A model generated the notes under the pieces. That model did not search any database, was not told where the DNA came from, and saw only the letters and a program-made list of their open reading frames with translations. This document shows positions 26,814 through 34,997 of a stretch of DNA of 64,000 nt, one piece after another (position 1 is the stretch's first letter; every line of letters starts with the position of its first letter). Both the position numbers and the translations under genes were made by a program. Source of the stretch: Micromonospora radicis (lineage in GTDB: Bacteria; Actinomycetota; Actinomycetes; Mycobacteriales; Micromonosporaceae); the NCBI RefSeq assembly GCF_003583405.1, contig NZ_QXEC01000003.1, positions 1 through 64,000 on the forward strand. The letters are read 5' to 3'.

Positions 26814-27078
26814 GAGGACTCCTGACTGGCAAGAACAATCGGCGCCAGCAGGACGGCTGCCACCCCTCACTGGTTCACCCCTCGACGGTCGAGAGACGGG
26901 AACCAACAGGAGTCATGGTCCGGTCGAGGTTGCGACCTGGTCGGGGCGGAACCCATGTCGGACGACAAGGCTGGCTGACGATTGATCGGCGCACTGACCC
27001 GGTCCGCCGGACCGGGCCGAGCCGCGAGGTGTCAGCCCGGTCCCGCCGGCGGGGGCCAGGTCGAGCGGAGCTGGGCGG
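26814..27078. other. Intergenic, with a short hairpin
   Basis: No gene seen. An 8-bp GC stem with a 3-base loop (26998-27016) lies 63 bp past the stop of the anti-sigma gene and may end that transcript. The remainder must hold the promoter of the Ser/Arg-tailed gene. Confidence 0.5.
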
Positions 27079-28086
27079 TCAACGGGGGGAAGCGGGATTC
27101 TGGGCGATCGGTGCGGTCACGATCGCGGAACCGTCGGTCAGCCCGACGGTGATGAACGACAGCTCGTCGACCGGCAGGGACGTCTCACCGGCCACCTCCT
27201 GCGGCCCCGACGACGCGGTCCAGTCCCGGACGGTGTGCGTGGCGCCGTCGCGGGTCACCGCGAACAACCGGTATCGGGTGCCCTGCCGCAGGCCGTTGGC
27301 GGTGATCCGGATCGTGGCTCCACCCTGGTCGCCGACGGTGATCACGACAGAGAGGCTGGCTCCGTAGCCGGGTGCCTCCCCGGTGGCGGTCAGCACCGGG
27401 TCGGGCCGGGCGGTCCATCCGTTGACGACCGCCACTCCACCGGCCAGGGCCAGGACGAGTGCTGCCGCGCCGACCCAGAGCCCCCGGCGGCGGCGCCGTG
27501 CAGCTGCCGTCGAAGCCGGTCGCGTGCCGGCGGGACGCCGGGCATCCGGGCGGCTGCCGGTCGGGCGGACCGTGCCGGCGCCCGTCTCACCGCCGCGTCC
27601 CGAACTGACCGGTGCGCTGCCGGTCCCGTCGGCGGTCGTCGGCGCCTCGGTGTGCCGGGAGCTGTCGACGTCGGCGAGCGGGGAACTTTCGACGGCAGGA
27701 GCGGCACCGACGCCATCCGTCGGCGCATCGGTGCCGGCTGCGGTCGGCGGGACCGCCGCGACCGCAGGCGTGGCCGGCGGCGGTGTGGGGTCGACCGGCG
27801 GCGTGGACCGGGGCGCATCGGCGTCGGCCGAGGCCGTGGGTACGGACGGTGCCGGTGCTGCGTCGGTGGAGAGCGATGGCTCGTCGGTGGGCAGTGCCCA
27901 GTCGGCGTCACCGAGGCCGGCCAGGCCGCTGACCGAGGGGCCGATCGCGGCCGCCTCGTCGAGGCAGTGCCAGCAGCCGGCGAGGTGCGTCTCGAACGAC
28001 TCGCGTTCCGCGTCGTCCAAGGCACCCATCAGGTAGAGGGCAAGCCTCTCCTGCTCGGCCATGGCGTGATCCCCGCCTGCGCGCAT
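27079..28086 (-). CDS. Anti-sigma factor-like membrane protein with zinc finger
   Basis: 335 residues. The N-terminal zf-HC2 region carries the H-x3-C-x2-C motif (HLAGCWHC) of zinc-binding anti-sigma domains. A Pro/Thr/Ala-rich linker (about 65-195), a basic stretch, one membrane helix (about 203-223) and an extracytoplasmic beta domain with GLRQGTRYRLF...VRDWTAS of the anti-sigma C-terminal type follow. ATG at 28086 has a strong GAGGAGAGGG upstream; the ATG at 28062 is an alternative. It lies 66 bp after the sigma gene and should hold that sigma factor at the membrane. Confidence 0.85.
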   Translation of the reverse strand: MRAGGDHAMAEQERLALYLMGALDDAERESFETHLAGCWHCLDEAAAIGPSVSGLAGLGDADWALPTDEPSLSTDAAPAPSVPTASADADAPRSTPPVDPTPPPATPAVAAVPPTAAGTDAPTDGVGAAPAVESSPLADVDSSRHTEAPTTADGTGSAPVSSGRGGETGAGTVRPTGSRPDARRPAGTRPASTAAARRRRRGLWVGAAALVLALAGGVAVVNGWTARPDPVLTATGEAPGYGASLSVVITVGDQGGATIRITANGLRQGTRYRLFAVTRDGATHTVRDWTASSGPQEVAGETSLPVDELSFITVGLTDGSAIVTAPIAQNPASPR

Positions 28087-28152
28087 CCAGCCCTCTCCTC
28101 AACGGGTCGGCACCACGCGGTGTGTCTGTCTGGGTCCGGGGCGACCTTGGGA

Positions 28153-28722
28153 TCAGGACGACTCGGTCGAGCCGATCGCGGCATGCAGCGCGCGTACCGC
28201 GTAATAGGCTCTGGATTTTACCGTACCCTCGGGTATCCCCAGCCGCACCGCCGCCTCAGCCACTGAGGCGCCCCGGTAGTACATCTCGATCAGCACCGCA
28301 CGGTGCTCTGGACTGATCTTTCCGAGCGCGCTGCGCACCGCCTGCACGCTCACCACCCGGTCCATCTCGTCGTCGGTGGTCGGAACCCGGTTCAGGTCCG
28401 GCAGGCTGACCTCGGGCGGCCGGGCCTGCCGGGCCCGCATCGCGTCGATCGCCACGTGCCGGGCCACCGTGTAGAGCCAGGGTGCGATCTTCGACGGATC
28501 GGCGGCAAGCGTCTGAGCGTTACGCCATGCGCGGAGGAACGTCTCCTGCACCAGGTCCTCGGCGAGATCCTGTTGACCGAGCAACAGCCGGGTGAGGAAG
28601 CGGTGCAACGGCCGCCGGTATTCGTCGATGATCCCCTTGAGTAGGGCCTCGGCGGCGGACGGCCCAACGACGGCACCGTCCGCAAGACACGGTCCAATGG
28701 ACTCGTTGGGCACCGCCGACAC
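28153..28722 (-). CDS. ECF-type RNA polymerase sigma factor
   Basis: 189 residues with region 2 (QDLAEDLVQETFLRAWRN), YTVARHVAIDAMRARQ, and region 4 (ISPEHRAVLIEMYYRGASVAEAAVRLGIPEGTVKSRAYYAVRA in short pieces). GTG at 28722 has GGGAGG at 6 bp; the longer frame upstream lacks similarity. It is followed by its anti-sigma partner. It faces the divergent transglycosylase/ricin gene, a candidate target for control during cell-wall stress. Confidence 0.9.
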   Translation of the reverse strand: MSAVPNESIGPCLADGAVVGPSAAEALLKGIIDEYRRPLHRFLTRLLLGQQDLAEDLVQETFLRAWRNAQTLAADPSKIAPWLYTVARHVAIDAMRARQARPPEVSLPDLNRVPTTDDEMDRVVSVQAVRSALGKISPEHRAVLIEMYYRGASVAEAAVRLGIPEGTVKSRAYYAVRALHAAIGSTESS

Positions 28723-29098
28723 AGACCGCCTCCCTGACGGACGGATCGCATCCTGCCGGCCGGGTGAACGACATGTGTCCTCGCGGCCCTGACCGCGAGC
28801 ATAGCCGTACCGGGATGGTGGTGCCCTGCCCAGGTCACCCAGCCACCCGCCACCGCATCGACAGAGATCGCACCCGGCGCAAAGCGCCTGGTCAGCATGA
28901 CCACTCTCCAATCTCGACGGTTTCGGTCGGCGGTCGGGGCCGGCAGCCACGGTGTGGCGGCGTTGCCCGGTTGACGGCTGCACCGGGCAGTCGGTTCAGT
29001 CCCGGCGACCAGGAATCGAAAAAAGATCGGGCCGAACCTGAACGCCGGACGGCGGAGATCCGTCACGACAGGTGTCGCCACGCCGAAAGGGATGGCCC
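28723..29098. other. 376-bp divergent intergenic region
   Basis: This separates the ECF sigma gene (minus) from the transglycosylase/ricin gene (plus). No gene is supported. It should contain both promoters; I could not pick out a convincing duplicated ECF -35 motif by eye. Confidence 0.5.
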
Positions 29099-30739
29099 GT
29101 GACCACCGATCTCATCTTCGACAAACTCCGACTCGGCCGGACGCCGCGCAAGGTGTTGGCGGCCGCGCTGGCCGCGCTGGCGATCCTCTCCGCCGTCGTC
29201 GCCACCATCAACTGGGGCGTCGCCTCCGCCCGCGACGACACCGTCGTCGGCGAATCGGTCACCGAGAAGCAGATGACCGCCATCGTCGCCGCGGCCCATT
29301 CCTGTCCGGTGCTCACCCCGGCCCGCATCGCCGGTCAGCTGATGGCCGAGTCGGGGCTGGACAACCGAGCGCGGAACACCGCCTCCGGCGGACGGGGCAT
29401 CGCCGGCCTGGACGACGAGGACTGGACAGCGTGGAAGCCGTGGCCGGACGCCCGCCGCTCCGACATCTCCGCAAGCATCCTGGCACTCGCCCACCAGATG
29501 TGCGACTTCACCGGGCAGCTGCGGATGGCCGGGCTCACCGGTGACCAGTGGCGGCTGGCGGTGGCGGCGCACCACAGCGGGCTGCCCGCGGTCACCGCGG
29601 CCAACGGCGTACCCGCCGACGCCATCGAGTACGTCGACCAGGTCAGCGGCTACGCCGGGTACTACGGCAAGCTCAAGCAGTTCGGCGGCCCAGGGCTCGC
29701 TGCGCCGACACCCCCACCCGCCAGTGAGGCCAAGGGAGTACCCGCGCCCCACGTGCCCCTGGTGGTCAGCGCCGGGTCGGTCTGCGAGCCGGTGACCCCG
29801 GCGATGGTGGCCGCGCAACTGATGGCGCTGTCCGGCTTCGACGCCAACCTGCTCGGTCCGTCCGGGCAGCTGGGCATCGCACAGTTTCTTCCCGAGGTGT
29901 GGCGGACCTACGGCCCCGACGGTGGTTCCGCCTGGGATCCCGCAGCCGCGATTCCGAGCCTCGGCAACGCCATGTGCGGCCTGATCGACGAACTGTCCGG
30001 TCTCGACGGTGACCCGTACCTGCTGGCGCTGGCGGCGTACCGCAATGGCCCGACCGCGGTTCGACAGACCGGCGGCAGCTTCGACCCGCCGACCGAGACG
30101 TTCCTGCGGGCGGTGAAGGCACTCACCGATCTCTACGCCCTGGACGGTCGGCTGACCCGGCCCGCGCCCACCGAGCCCGACGAACCGGGCGCGCCGTCGG
30201 CGACACCGCCCACCCCGGACCCGTCGGACGAACCGTCGAGGACTCCGAAGCCGTCGGCGACGCCGTCGGCCACCGAATCCGCCACCTCGACGCCGGCCCG
30301 CTCGGCCACGCCGAAGCCGACGACCGCCGCACCGACGACCGCCGCACCGAAGCCGCAACGTCCCGCCGGGTTCAAGCAGATCTTCCACCCGCGTACCGGC
30401 CAGTGCATCAGCTCCGGCAAGACCGGCGACGGCACCCGGCTGTACCTGCGCACCTGTACCGAGGATCCGGCGCAGTGGTGGGAGGTCCGCAAGGACGGCA
30501 CCATCCGGGCCCGCGGGCTGTGCATGGACATCGCCTGGGCCGGTTCGGAGGACGGCACCGCGATCCAGGTGGCCGTGTGCAGTGGCAACCCGGCCCAGTC
30601 CTGGAAGATCAACGACAAGGGCGGCATCATCAGCCAGCTCAACGGCAAGTCCGTCGACGTGGACATGAACACCAGCGGCCGGCCGCTGGAACTGTGGATC
30701 TACGTCGGCAACGCCGAGCAGACCTGGCGACTGCGCTGA
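29099..30739 (+). CDS. Exported double transglycosylase-like protein with ricin-B lectin domain
   Basis: 546 residues. It has a membrane anchor (about 18-42), two SLT-like lytic transglycosylase domains (about 60-190 and 230-360), a Ser/Thr/Pro linker (about 365-430) and a ricin-type beta-trefoil (about 435-546, with Q-x-W-like repeats AQWWEV, AQSWKI, EQTWRL). In the first domain the catalytic Glu is present (E84, LMAESGLDN). In the second, the aligned residue is L244 (LMALSGFDAN), so that copy should be inactive. GTG at 29099 follows AAAGGGA. It is probably exported to remodel peptidoglycan, with the lectin binding wall sugars. Confidence 0.85.
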   Translation: MTTDLIFDKLRLGRTPRKVLAAALAALAILSAVVATINWGVASARDDTVVGESVTEKQMTAIVAAAHSCPVLTPARIAGQLMAESGLDNRARNTASGGRGIAGLDDEDWTAWKPWPDARRSDISASILALAHQMCDFTGQLRMAGLTGDQWRLAVAAHHSGLPAVTAANGVPADAIEYVDQVSGYAGYYGKLKQFGGPGLAAPTPPPASEAKGVPAPHVPLVVSAGSVCEPVTPAMVAAQLMALSGFDANLLGPSGQLGIAQFLPEVWRTYGPDGGSAWDPAAAIPSLGNAMCGLIDELSGLDGDPYLLALAAYRNGPTAVRQTGGSFDPPTETFLRAVKALTDLYALDGRLTRPAPTEPDEPGAPSATPPTPDPSDEPSRTPKPSATPSATESATSTPARSATPKPTTAAPTTAAPKPQRPAGFKQIFHPRTGQCISSGKTGDGTRLYLRTCTEDPAQWWEVRKDGTIRARGLCMDIAWAGSEDGTAIQVAVCSGNPAQSWKINDKGGIISQLNGKSVDVDMNTSGRPLELWIYVGNAEQTWRLR

Positions 30740-30760
30740 CCGGCGAGCACCGGTAGGCAG

Positions 30761-30807
30761 GCACGAGAACGGGGTACGGGCGCTGCGCCCGTACCCCGTT
30801 CTCGTGC
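30761..30807. terminator. Bidirectional hairpin terminator
   Basis: A perfect inverted repeat with about 22-bp arms centred at 30784, placed between convergent genes ending at 30739 (+) and 30821 (-). It should end both transcripts. Confidence 0.9.
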
Positions 30808-30820
30808 TGGTGCCCGGACC

Positions 30821-32326
30821 TCAGCTGTAGGCGCGGCGCCGGTGGAAACCCAACGCCAGGAACGCCCCACCACCGACCAGGGCGATGCCGATCAGCACCA
30901 GGGTGGCGATTCCGCCACCACCGCCGCCACCACCACCCGCACTCGCCCCGGCGCCGGTCTGCTGCTCGCCGTCGAGGGTACGGGCCAGCGACACCGCCGG
31001 GTTGATCATCCCCGAGCCGTACCGCTGGTCGGGGTTCTCACCGCCCACCGCGTCGGCGGTGTCCCGGATGCGCTGCTCGACCTGGGCCGCGGTCAGCTCC
31101 GGGTAGGCGGCCCGGACGAGTGCCGCCTGCCCCGCCACGAAGGCCACCGCGAACCGAGTGCCGGTGTAGCTCAACGCCCCGGCCCCGCCCGGCCCGACGC
31201 TGGTCACGTCCGCACCCGGAGCGACCACCTCCACCAGGTCGGGCTGGTACTCCTCGACCAGCTGGTTGTTGGCGCCGACACCACCGACCAGCAGTAGGGC
31301 GCCGGTGGCGGTGGACTCGGCCGGAGACGGCAGCGTGACCGGCGTCGTCGGTGCGCCCGCCACCACGACCACATCGTGGTTGAGCGCGGTGGCCAGCGAC
31401 GCGGCGACCGCGGGGGCGGCCAGGTCCACGTGCCCGCCGAGGGCCACCACCGACGCGCCGGCGCTCACCGCCACCTCGATGGCGTTGGCCGCGTCGGTGG
31501 CCCGACCGTTACCCGACGTGCCCACCATCCGGACCGGCAGGATGGTGGCGTCGGGCGCGAGCCCGGCGGGGATCTTCTGGGTACCGGGGTTCGCCGCGAT
31601 GATGTTCGCCATCGCGGTGCCGGTACCGAGGCAGTCGGTGTCACCACGGCCGTTGCCGACGGTGACGTCGGCGCCGACAGCGACCCGACCGCTGAGCTGT
31701 TCGAGGCCGCCGTCCACCCCGGAGTCGACCACCGCCACCATGACGCCGTTGCCGCGGCTGAGATCCCACGCCCCGTCGGCGGCCAGCCGCAGCTGGGCCC
31801 AGTCGGAGCGACTGCTGGACGCGGCGACGGCGGTGCAACGCGGGGCGTTCCTGGTGCCGGTGGGCGACGGGCTGGCGCTCGGCGTGGGACTCGGGCTGCC
31901 CGACGGCTCGGCCGTCGCGGTGGGTCGCGGCGTCTTCGTGAGTGCCTTCGTGGGTGTCCTGGCCCCCGAGGGGACCTGCCCGTACTGCACCCCTTCGCCG
32001 ACCGCGTCCCACGGCAGCACCAGGTACCAGCCACGGTTCAGGCGGGCCGGATCGGTCAGGCTCGCGCCGTCGGGCTGCACCCGCCCGGCGTTGAGGTTGT
32101 AGATCTCCGCGGACCGCTCGCCGCTACCGAGAAACCGGGTCGCGATCTCGGTGAGGTTCTCCGGCTGCCCCTGGTACGCCGCGGTGACGACGTAGTACTT
32201 GACGTAGGCCTGCGGATCCGGCGGTGCCTTCTGGGCCGTCGCCGTACCGGCCATCGCCACGACCAGGCAGCAGGCAACCACCACGCCCGCGATCAGGCGT
32301 CCAATGTTCGGGCGCTTCGCCAGCAC
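30821..32326 (-). CDS. Mycosin-like subtilase pseudoprotease with LysM-like domain
   Basis: 501 residues. It has a signal peptide (about 1-33), a LysM-like domain (about 42-118, LNAGRVQPDG...GWYLVLPWDA), a Thr/Pro linker, an S8 subtilase domain of mycosin type (about 175-440) and a C-terminal membrane helix (about 470-492). Of the catalytic triad only Asp remains (D201, VVDSGVD). The His of the GHGT motif is T235 (GTGT), and the Ser of GTSFAAP is R391 (GTRFAVA). It is therefore a predicted catalytically dead member. GTG at 32326 follows AAGGAGG. The LysM-like domain matches the N-terminus of the protein at 34976-36883. No ESX/type VII genes are visible in the window. Confidence 0.88.
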   Translation of the reverse strand: MLAKRPNIGRLIAGVVVACCLVVAMAGTATAQKAPPDPQAYVKYYVVTAAYQGQPENLTEIATRFLGSGERSAEIYNLNAGRVQPDGASLTDPARLNRGWYLVLPWDAVGEGVQYGQVPSGARTPTKALTKTPRPTATAEPSGSPSPTPSASPSPTGTRNAPRCTAVAASSSRSDWAQLRLAADGAWDLSRGNGVMVAVVDSGVDGGLEQLSGRVAVGADVTVGNGRGDTDCLGTGTAMANIIAANPGTQKIPAGLAPDATILPVRMVGTSGNGRATDAANAIEVAVSAGASVVALGGHVDLAAPAVAASLATALNHDVVVVAGAPTTPVTLPSPAESTATGALLLVGGVGANNQLVEEYQPDLVEVVAPGADVTSVGPGGAGALSYTGTRFAVAFVAGQAALVRAAYPELTAAQVEQRIRDTADAVGGENPDQRYGSGMINPAVSLARTLDGEQQTGAGASAGGGGGGGGGIATLVLIGIALVGGGAFLALGFHRRRAYS

Positions 32327-32561
32327 TGATGTTCCTCCTTCAGTAAGCCTGCGGCCGATCCTCGCGGCCGACATCCTCTACAGCGGATTCCGGCCGCGTT
32401 CGTTCAATCTGATCGGCAAAAACGTTGGGATCGAGCTGAACCAGAGTCCGACGGTCCTCGTCGTGAAGACGTAAGGGCCACGAGACCAGGTGACATGCCG
32501 GGTCAGCGGCCGCCACGGCCGAGAGCCGCACGCTGGACCCTGCGGACGGTGGTGATAGCGC

Positions 32562-34997
32562 ATGACCGCGACACCCACGACGATCGACGCGGAGGTGGAC
32601 CGCCCCTCGGTCACTCACCGCTTCGACCCCCGCCGACACCGGCGGGTCCCCGGCCTGTTCGACCTGTGGCTGGCCCCCGGTGACCGTGGGGGCCTGGTGC
32701 TGCCCCGCAAGCCCGACCGGCCGCTCACCGCGCGGGCCATCACCGACCTGGTCCGCCGCTCCGGCGAAACCGCGGACGACGTCCGGATCCTGACCGCCGA
32801 CGGCGCCCGGCACGCCGACCTGTTCAGCGAGGTCGCCGGGCTGCTGGGCCACGACGTGCTGGTCAGCCCCGAGGGCGCGGACATCCGCCACCACGACCGT
32901 GGCGACGGTCCGCTGCACGCGGTGCCGTTCGACCGGTCCAGCAACCGGGCCCGAGACTGGCTCGTGATCCAGCCGCCCGAGTTGGCCACCCCGCTGCCGG
33001 GCTGGTTCACCGTGGACCGTGGCCTGGTCCGCCCCCGCCGGGGCGTGGTGGGGCTGTCCCTACGCGGCGGCCTCGTCCTGGCCACCCGCGCCGACTTCGT
33101 CACCCGACGCGCCACCGCGCACCGCCTCGGCGCGGCCTCGGAGGGCCTGGTCACAGTCGCGGTCACCGCCCGCGCCGGTGGCTTCCTGGTCGGCGACTAC
33201 GGCGGCACGCAACGGGTCTACAGCGGCGGTCAACTGGCCGCGCTCCTCGGCGACCTGCCGCTCTACGGCAGCGACCTGCGACTCTGGCTGACCTGGCCGT
33301 CGGACGCCGACGAGCAGCAGAGCCTCGGCGCACAGGCCCGGGAACTGGCCGAGACGACCGGGGCCACCGTCTGGACACCGCCCCCGGGTGGCAGCGCGGA
33401 ACTGGTCGATGGCCGTCGGGACCTGCGGGCCCTGGACTACGCAGGACAGCCGGCCGCCTGGCTGGCGCACCGGCCCCGGTTCGCCCCCGGCCCACCGACG
33501 TTGCACACCACCTCGGCCGGTCTCCTGCTGTCGACCTCCACACGCCCCAGCATCATGGTGGACCTCACCGCTGCGCCGGACACCGCACCGCCGCAGCCCA
33601 CGCAGGGCAAACCGACCGCACCGGCGGACGAGCGGGAAGAGCAGTCGGCGGAACCACCAGCCGAGGCCACACCACCGGCCGACCCGCCGTCGGCGGAGGC
33701 CACACCAGCGGCGGCCGCAGCGACAGAGTCGACGCCACCGGCAGGCCCGCCCGCCGAGTCCACGGGGGCGCCGACAGAACCCACGGGGCCGGCGGACCCA
33801 TCGGAAGAGCCGGTAGCGGAGCGGGCAACCACACCCGTGGCCGACGAGGCATCGCAGGCGACCGCACCGGCGGCACCAGCGGAGCCGGCCACCAGCGCGA
33901 CGGAGCCCGCCGCGGAGCCCGCCACCATCGCGACGGAGCCCGCCGCGGAGCCCGCCACCATCGCGACGGAGCCCGCCGCGGAGCCCGCCACCATCGCGAC
34001 GGAGCCCGCCGCGGAGCCGGCCACCAGCGCGACGGACCAGCCTGCGGAGCCGACCAGCGGACCAGCAGATCAGCCAGCCCAGGCGGCCGTGGCGGGGTTC
34101 GTGAGCGAGTCGGGGATCGTGCCGGTGATGCCGCTGCCCCGGCCCGCGTTGACCGTCGACGACCGCCGTGCCGCCGGGTACGGGGTGACCTGGCTGTCGC
34201 CGGGGCAGCAGGTCAACGCCGAACAGTTCGAGGCGTACGTCGTCTCGCCGGGCGACGCCCGGTCGATCACCGAGGGTGTTCCCGCCGCCGAACTCTTCCT
34301 GCTCGCCTTCCTGGACGCCCGGTCGGTGCCGGAGGGCCGGCGACTGCTGCGGGTGAGGATCGCTGCCGGCGGCGCCATCCCGATGGCGGCACTGCGCGCC
34401 CACCTGCCCGCGCGCCTGCAACACCTGCGCGGCCTGCGCGAGGCGTACCTGCTGCCGGCGGCGCGGCTGGACCGGACCGTGGCGGTGTCCGTCTTCGACC
34501 TGGACCGCGCGGGCCGGCTGACGCCCGCCGGCGAGTGCGACGGCACGGCGCTGCGGATCCGCTGCGCCGCCCCGGCCCGGACGATCGCCGGCCTCCCCAA
34601 CGAGCAACTGCGCTGGCCCACCTTCGGCACCCGCCGCGCGTACGCGCTGCTGCCGGCCGACCAGGCCCGCCTGCCCCGCAACTGGCTACGGCTGTACCGA
34701 CGGCAGCCGCCGGTTCGCGCCGGACGGCTGTTGCTGGAGCTGCGGGTGCCCCGCAACCGGGCGATCGACGTGACCGCCACCGCCGACCTGCTCGCCCCGC
34801 TCGTCCGGATCCGGTCCCGGGCGCAGGCGCTGCGCACCGCGCAGGTGGAGTTGATCCTGGCGAGTCGCTCGTATCGGCGGGTGCGGGTACGGCGTGTCTT
34901 CCGGGCCGAGGCCGACGCCTGGCAGCGGGTACCGCGACTGCGCTCGGGACCGCTGCCGGACGTGGTGCCGCAGCTTCAGCCCTCGACGCCCAGCTGA
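32562..34997 (+). CDS. Large repeat-containing protein of unknown function
   Basis: 811 residues, no signal peptide. An N-terminal alpha/beta region (about 1-320) contains FSEVAGLLGHDVLVSPEGADI and PLPGWFTVDRG. A similar order of motifs (a G-x-DV-x-x-P-x-G strand, then PAGLW) is found in the discoidin protein at 11273-14275. A long Pro/Ala/Glu/Thr linker (about 340-510) includes four 11-residue repeats. The C-terminal domain (about 525-811) starts PVMPLPRPALTVDDRRAAGYG and is Arg-rich at the end. ATG at 32562 lies in the divergent region from the dead mycosin. Its 3' end overlaps the convergent gene by 22 bp. Confidence 0.7.
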   Translation: MTATPTTIDAEVDRPSVTHRFDPRRHRRVPGLFDLWLAPGDRGGLVLPRKPDRPLTARAITDLVRRSGETADDVRILTADGARHADLFSEVAGLLGHDVLVSPEGADIRHHDRGDGPLHAVPFDRSSNRARDWLVIQPPELATPLPGWFTVDRGLVRPRRGVVGLSLRGGLVLATRADFVTRRATAHRLGAASEGLVTVAVTARAGGFLVGDYGGTQRVYSGGQLAALLGDLPLYGSDLRLWLTWPSDADEQQSLGAQARELAETTGATVWTPPPGGSAELVDGRRDLRALDYAGQPAAWLAHRPRFAPGPPTLHTTSAGLLLSTSTRPSIMVDLTAAPDTAPPQPTQGKPTAPADEREEQSAEPPAEATPPADPPSAEATPAAAAATESTPPAGPPAESTGAPTEPTGPADPSEEPVAERATTPVADEASQATAPAAPAEPATSATEPAAEPATIATEPAAEPATIATEPAAEPATIATEPAAEPATSATDQPAEPTSGPADQPAQAAVAGFVSESGIVPVMPLPRPALTVDDRRAAGYGVTWLSPGQQVNAEQFEAYVVSPGDARSITEGVPAAELFLLAFLDARSVPEGRRLLRVRIAAGGAIPMAALRAHLPARLQHLRGLREAYLLPAARLDRTVAVSVFDLDRAGRLTPAGECDGTALRIRCAAPARTIAGLPNEQLRWPTFGTRRAYALLPADQARLPRNWLRLYRRQPPVRAGRLLLELRVPRNRAIDVTATADLLAPLVRIRSRAQALRTAQVELILASRSYRRVRVRRVFRAEADAWQRVPRLRSGPLPDVVPQLQPSTPS
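33897..34028. repeat. Four 33-bp tandem repeats inside the 811-residue protein gene
   Basis: Units at 33897, 33930, 33963 and 33996 encode 11-residue blocks of the pattern ATEPAAEPATI/S. The middle three are identical apart from edge changes, which indicates recent slippage or expansion. Confidence 0.9.

Noticed and set aside
33060..34607. A 515-codon antisense frame inside the 811-residue protein gene
   Set aside because: Arg/Gly-rich shadow with repeats that mirror the sense-strand 33-bp repeat; no ribosome site.
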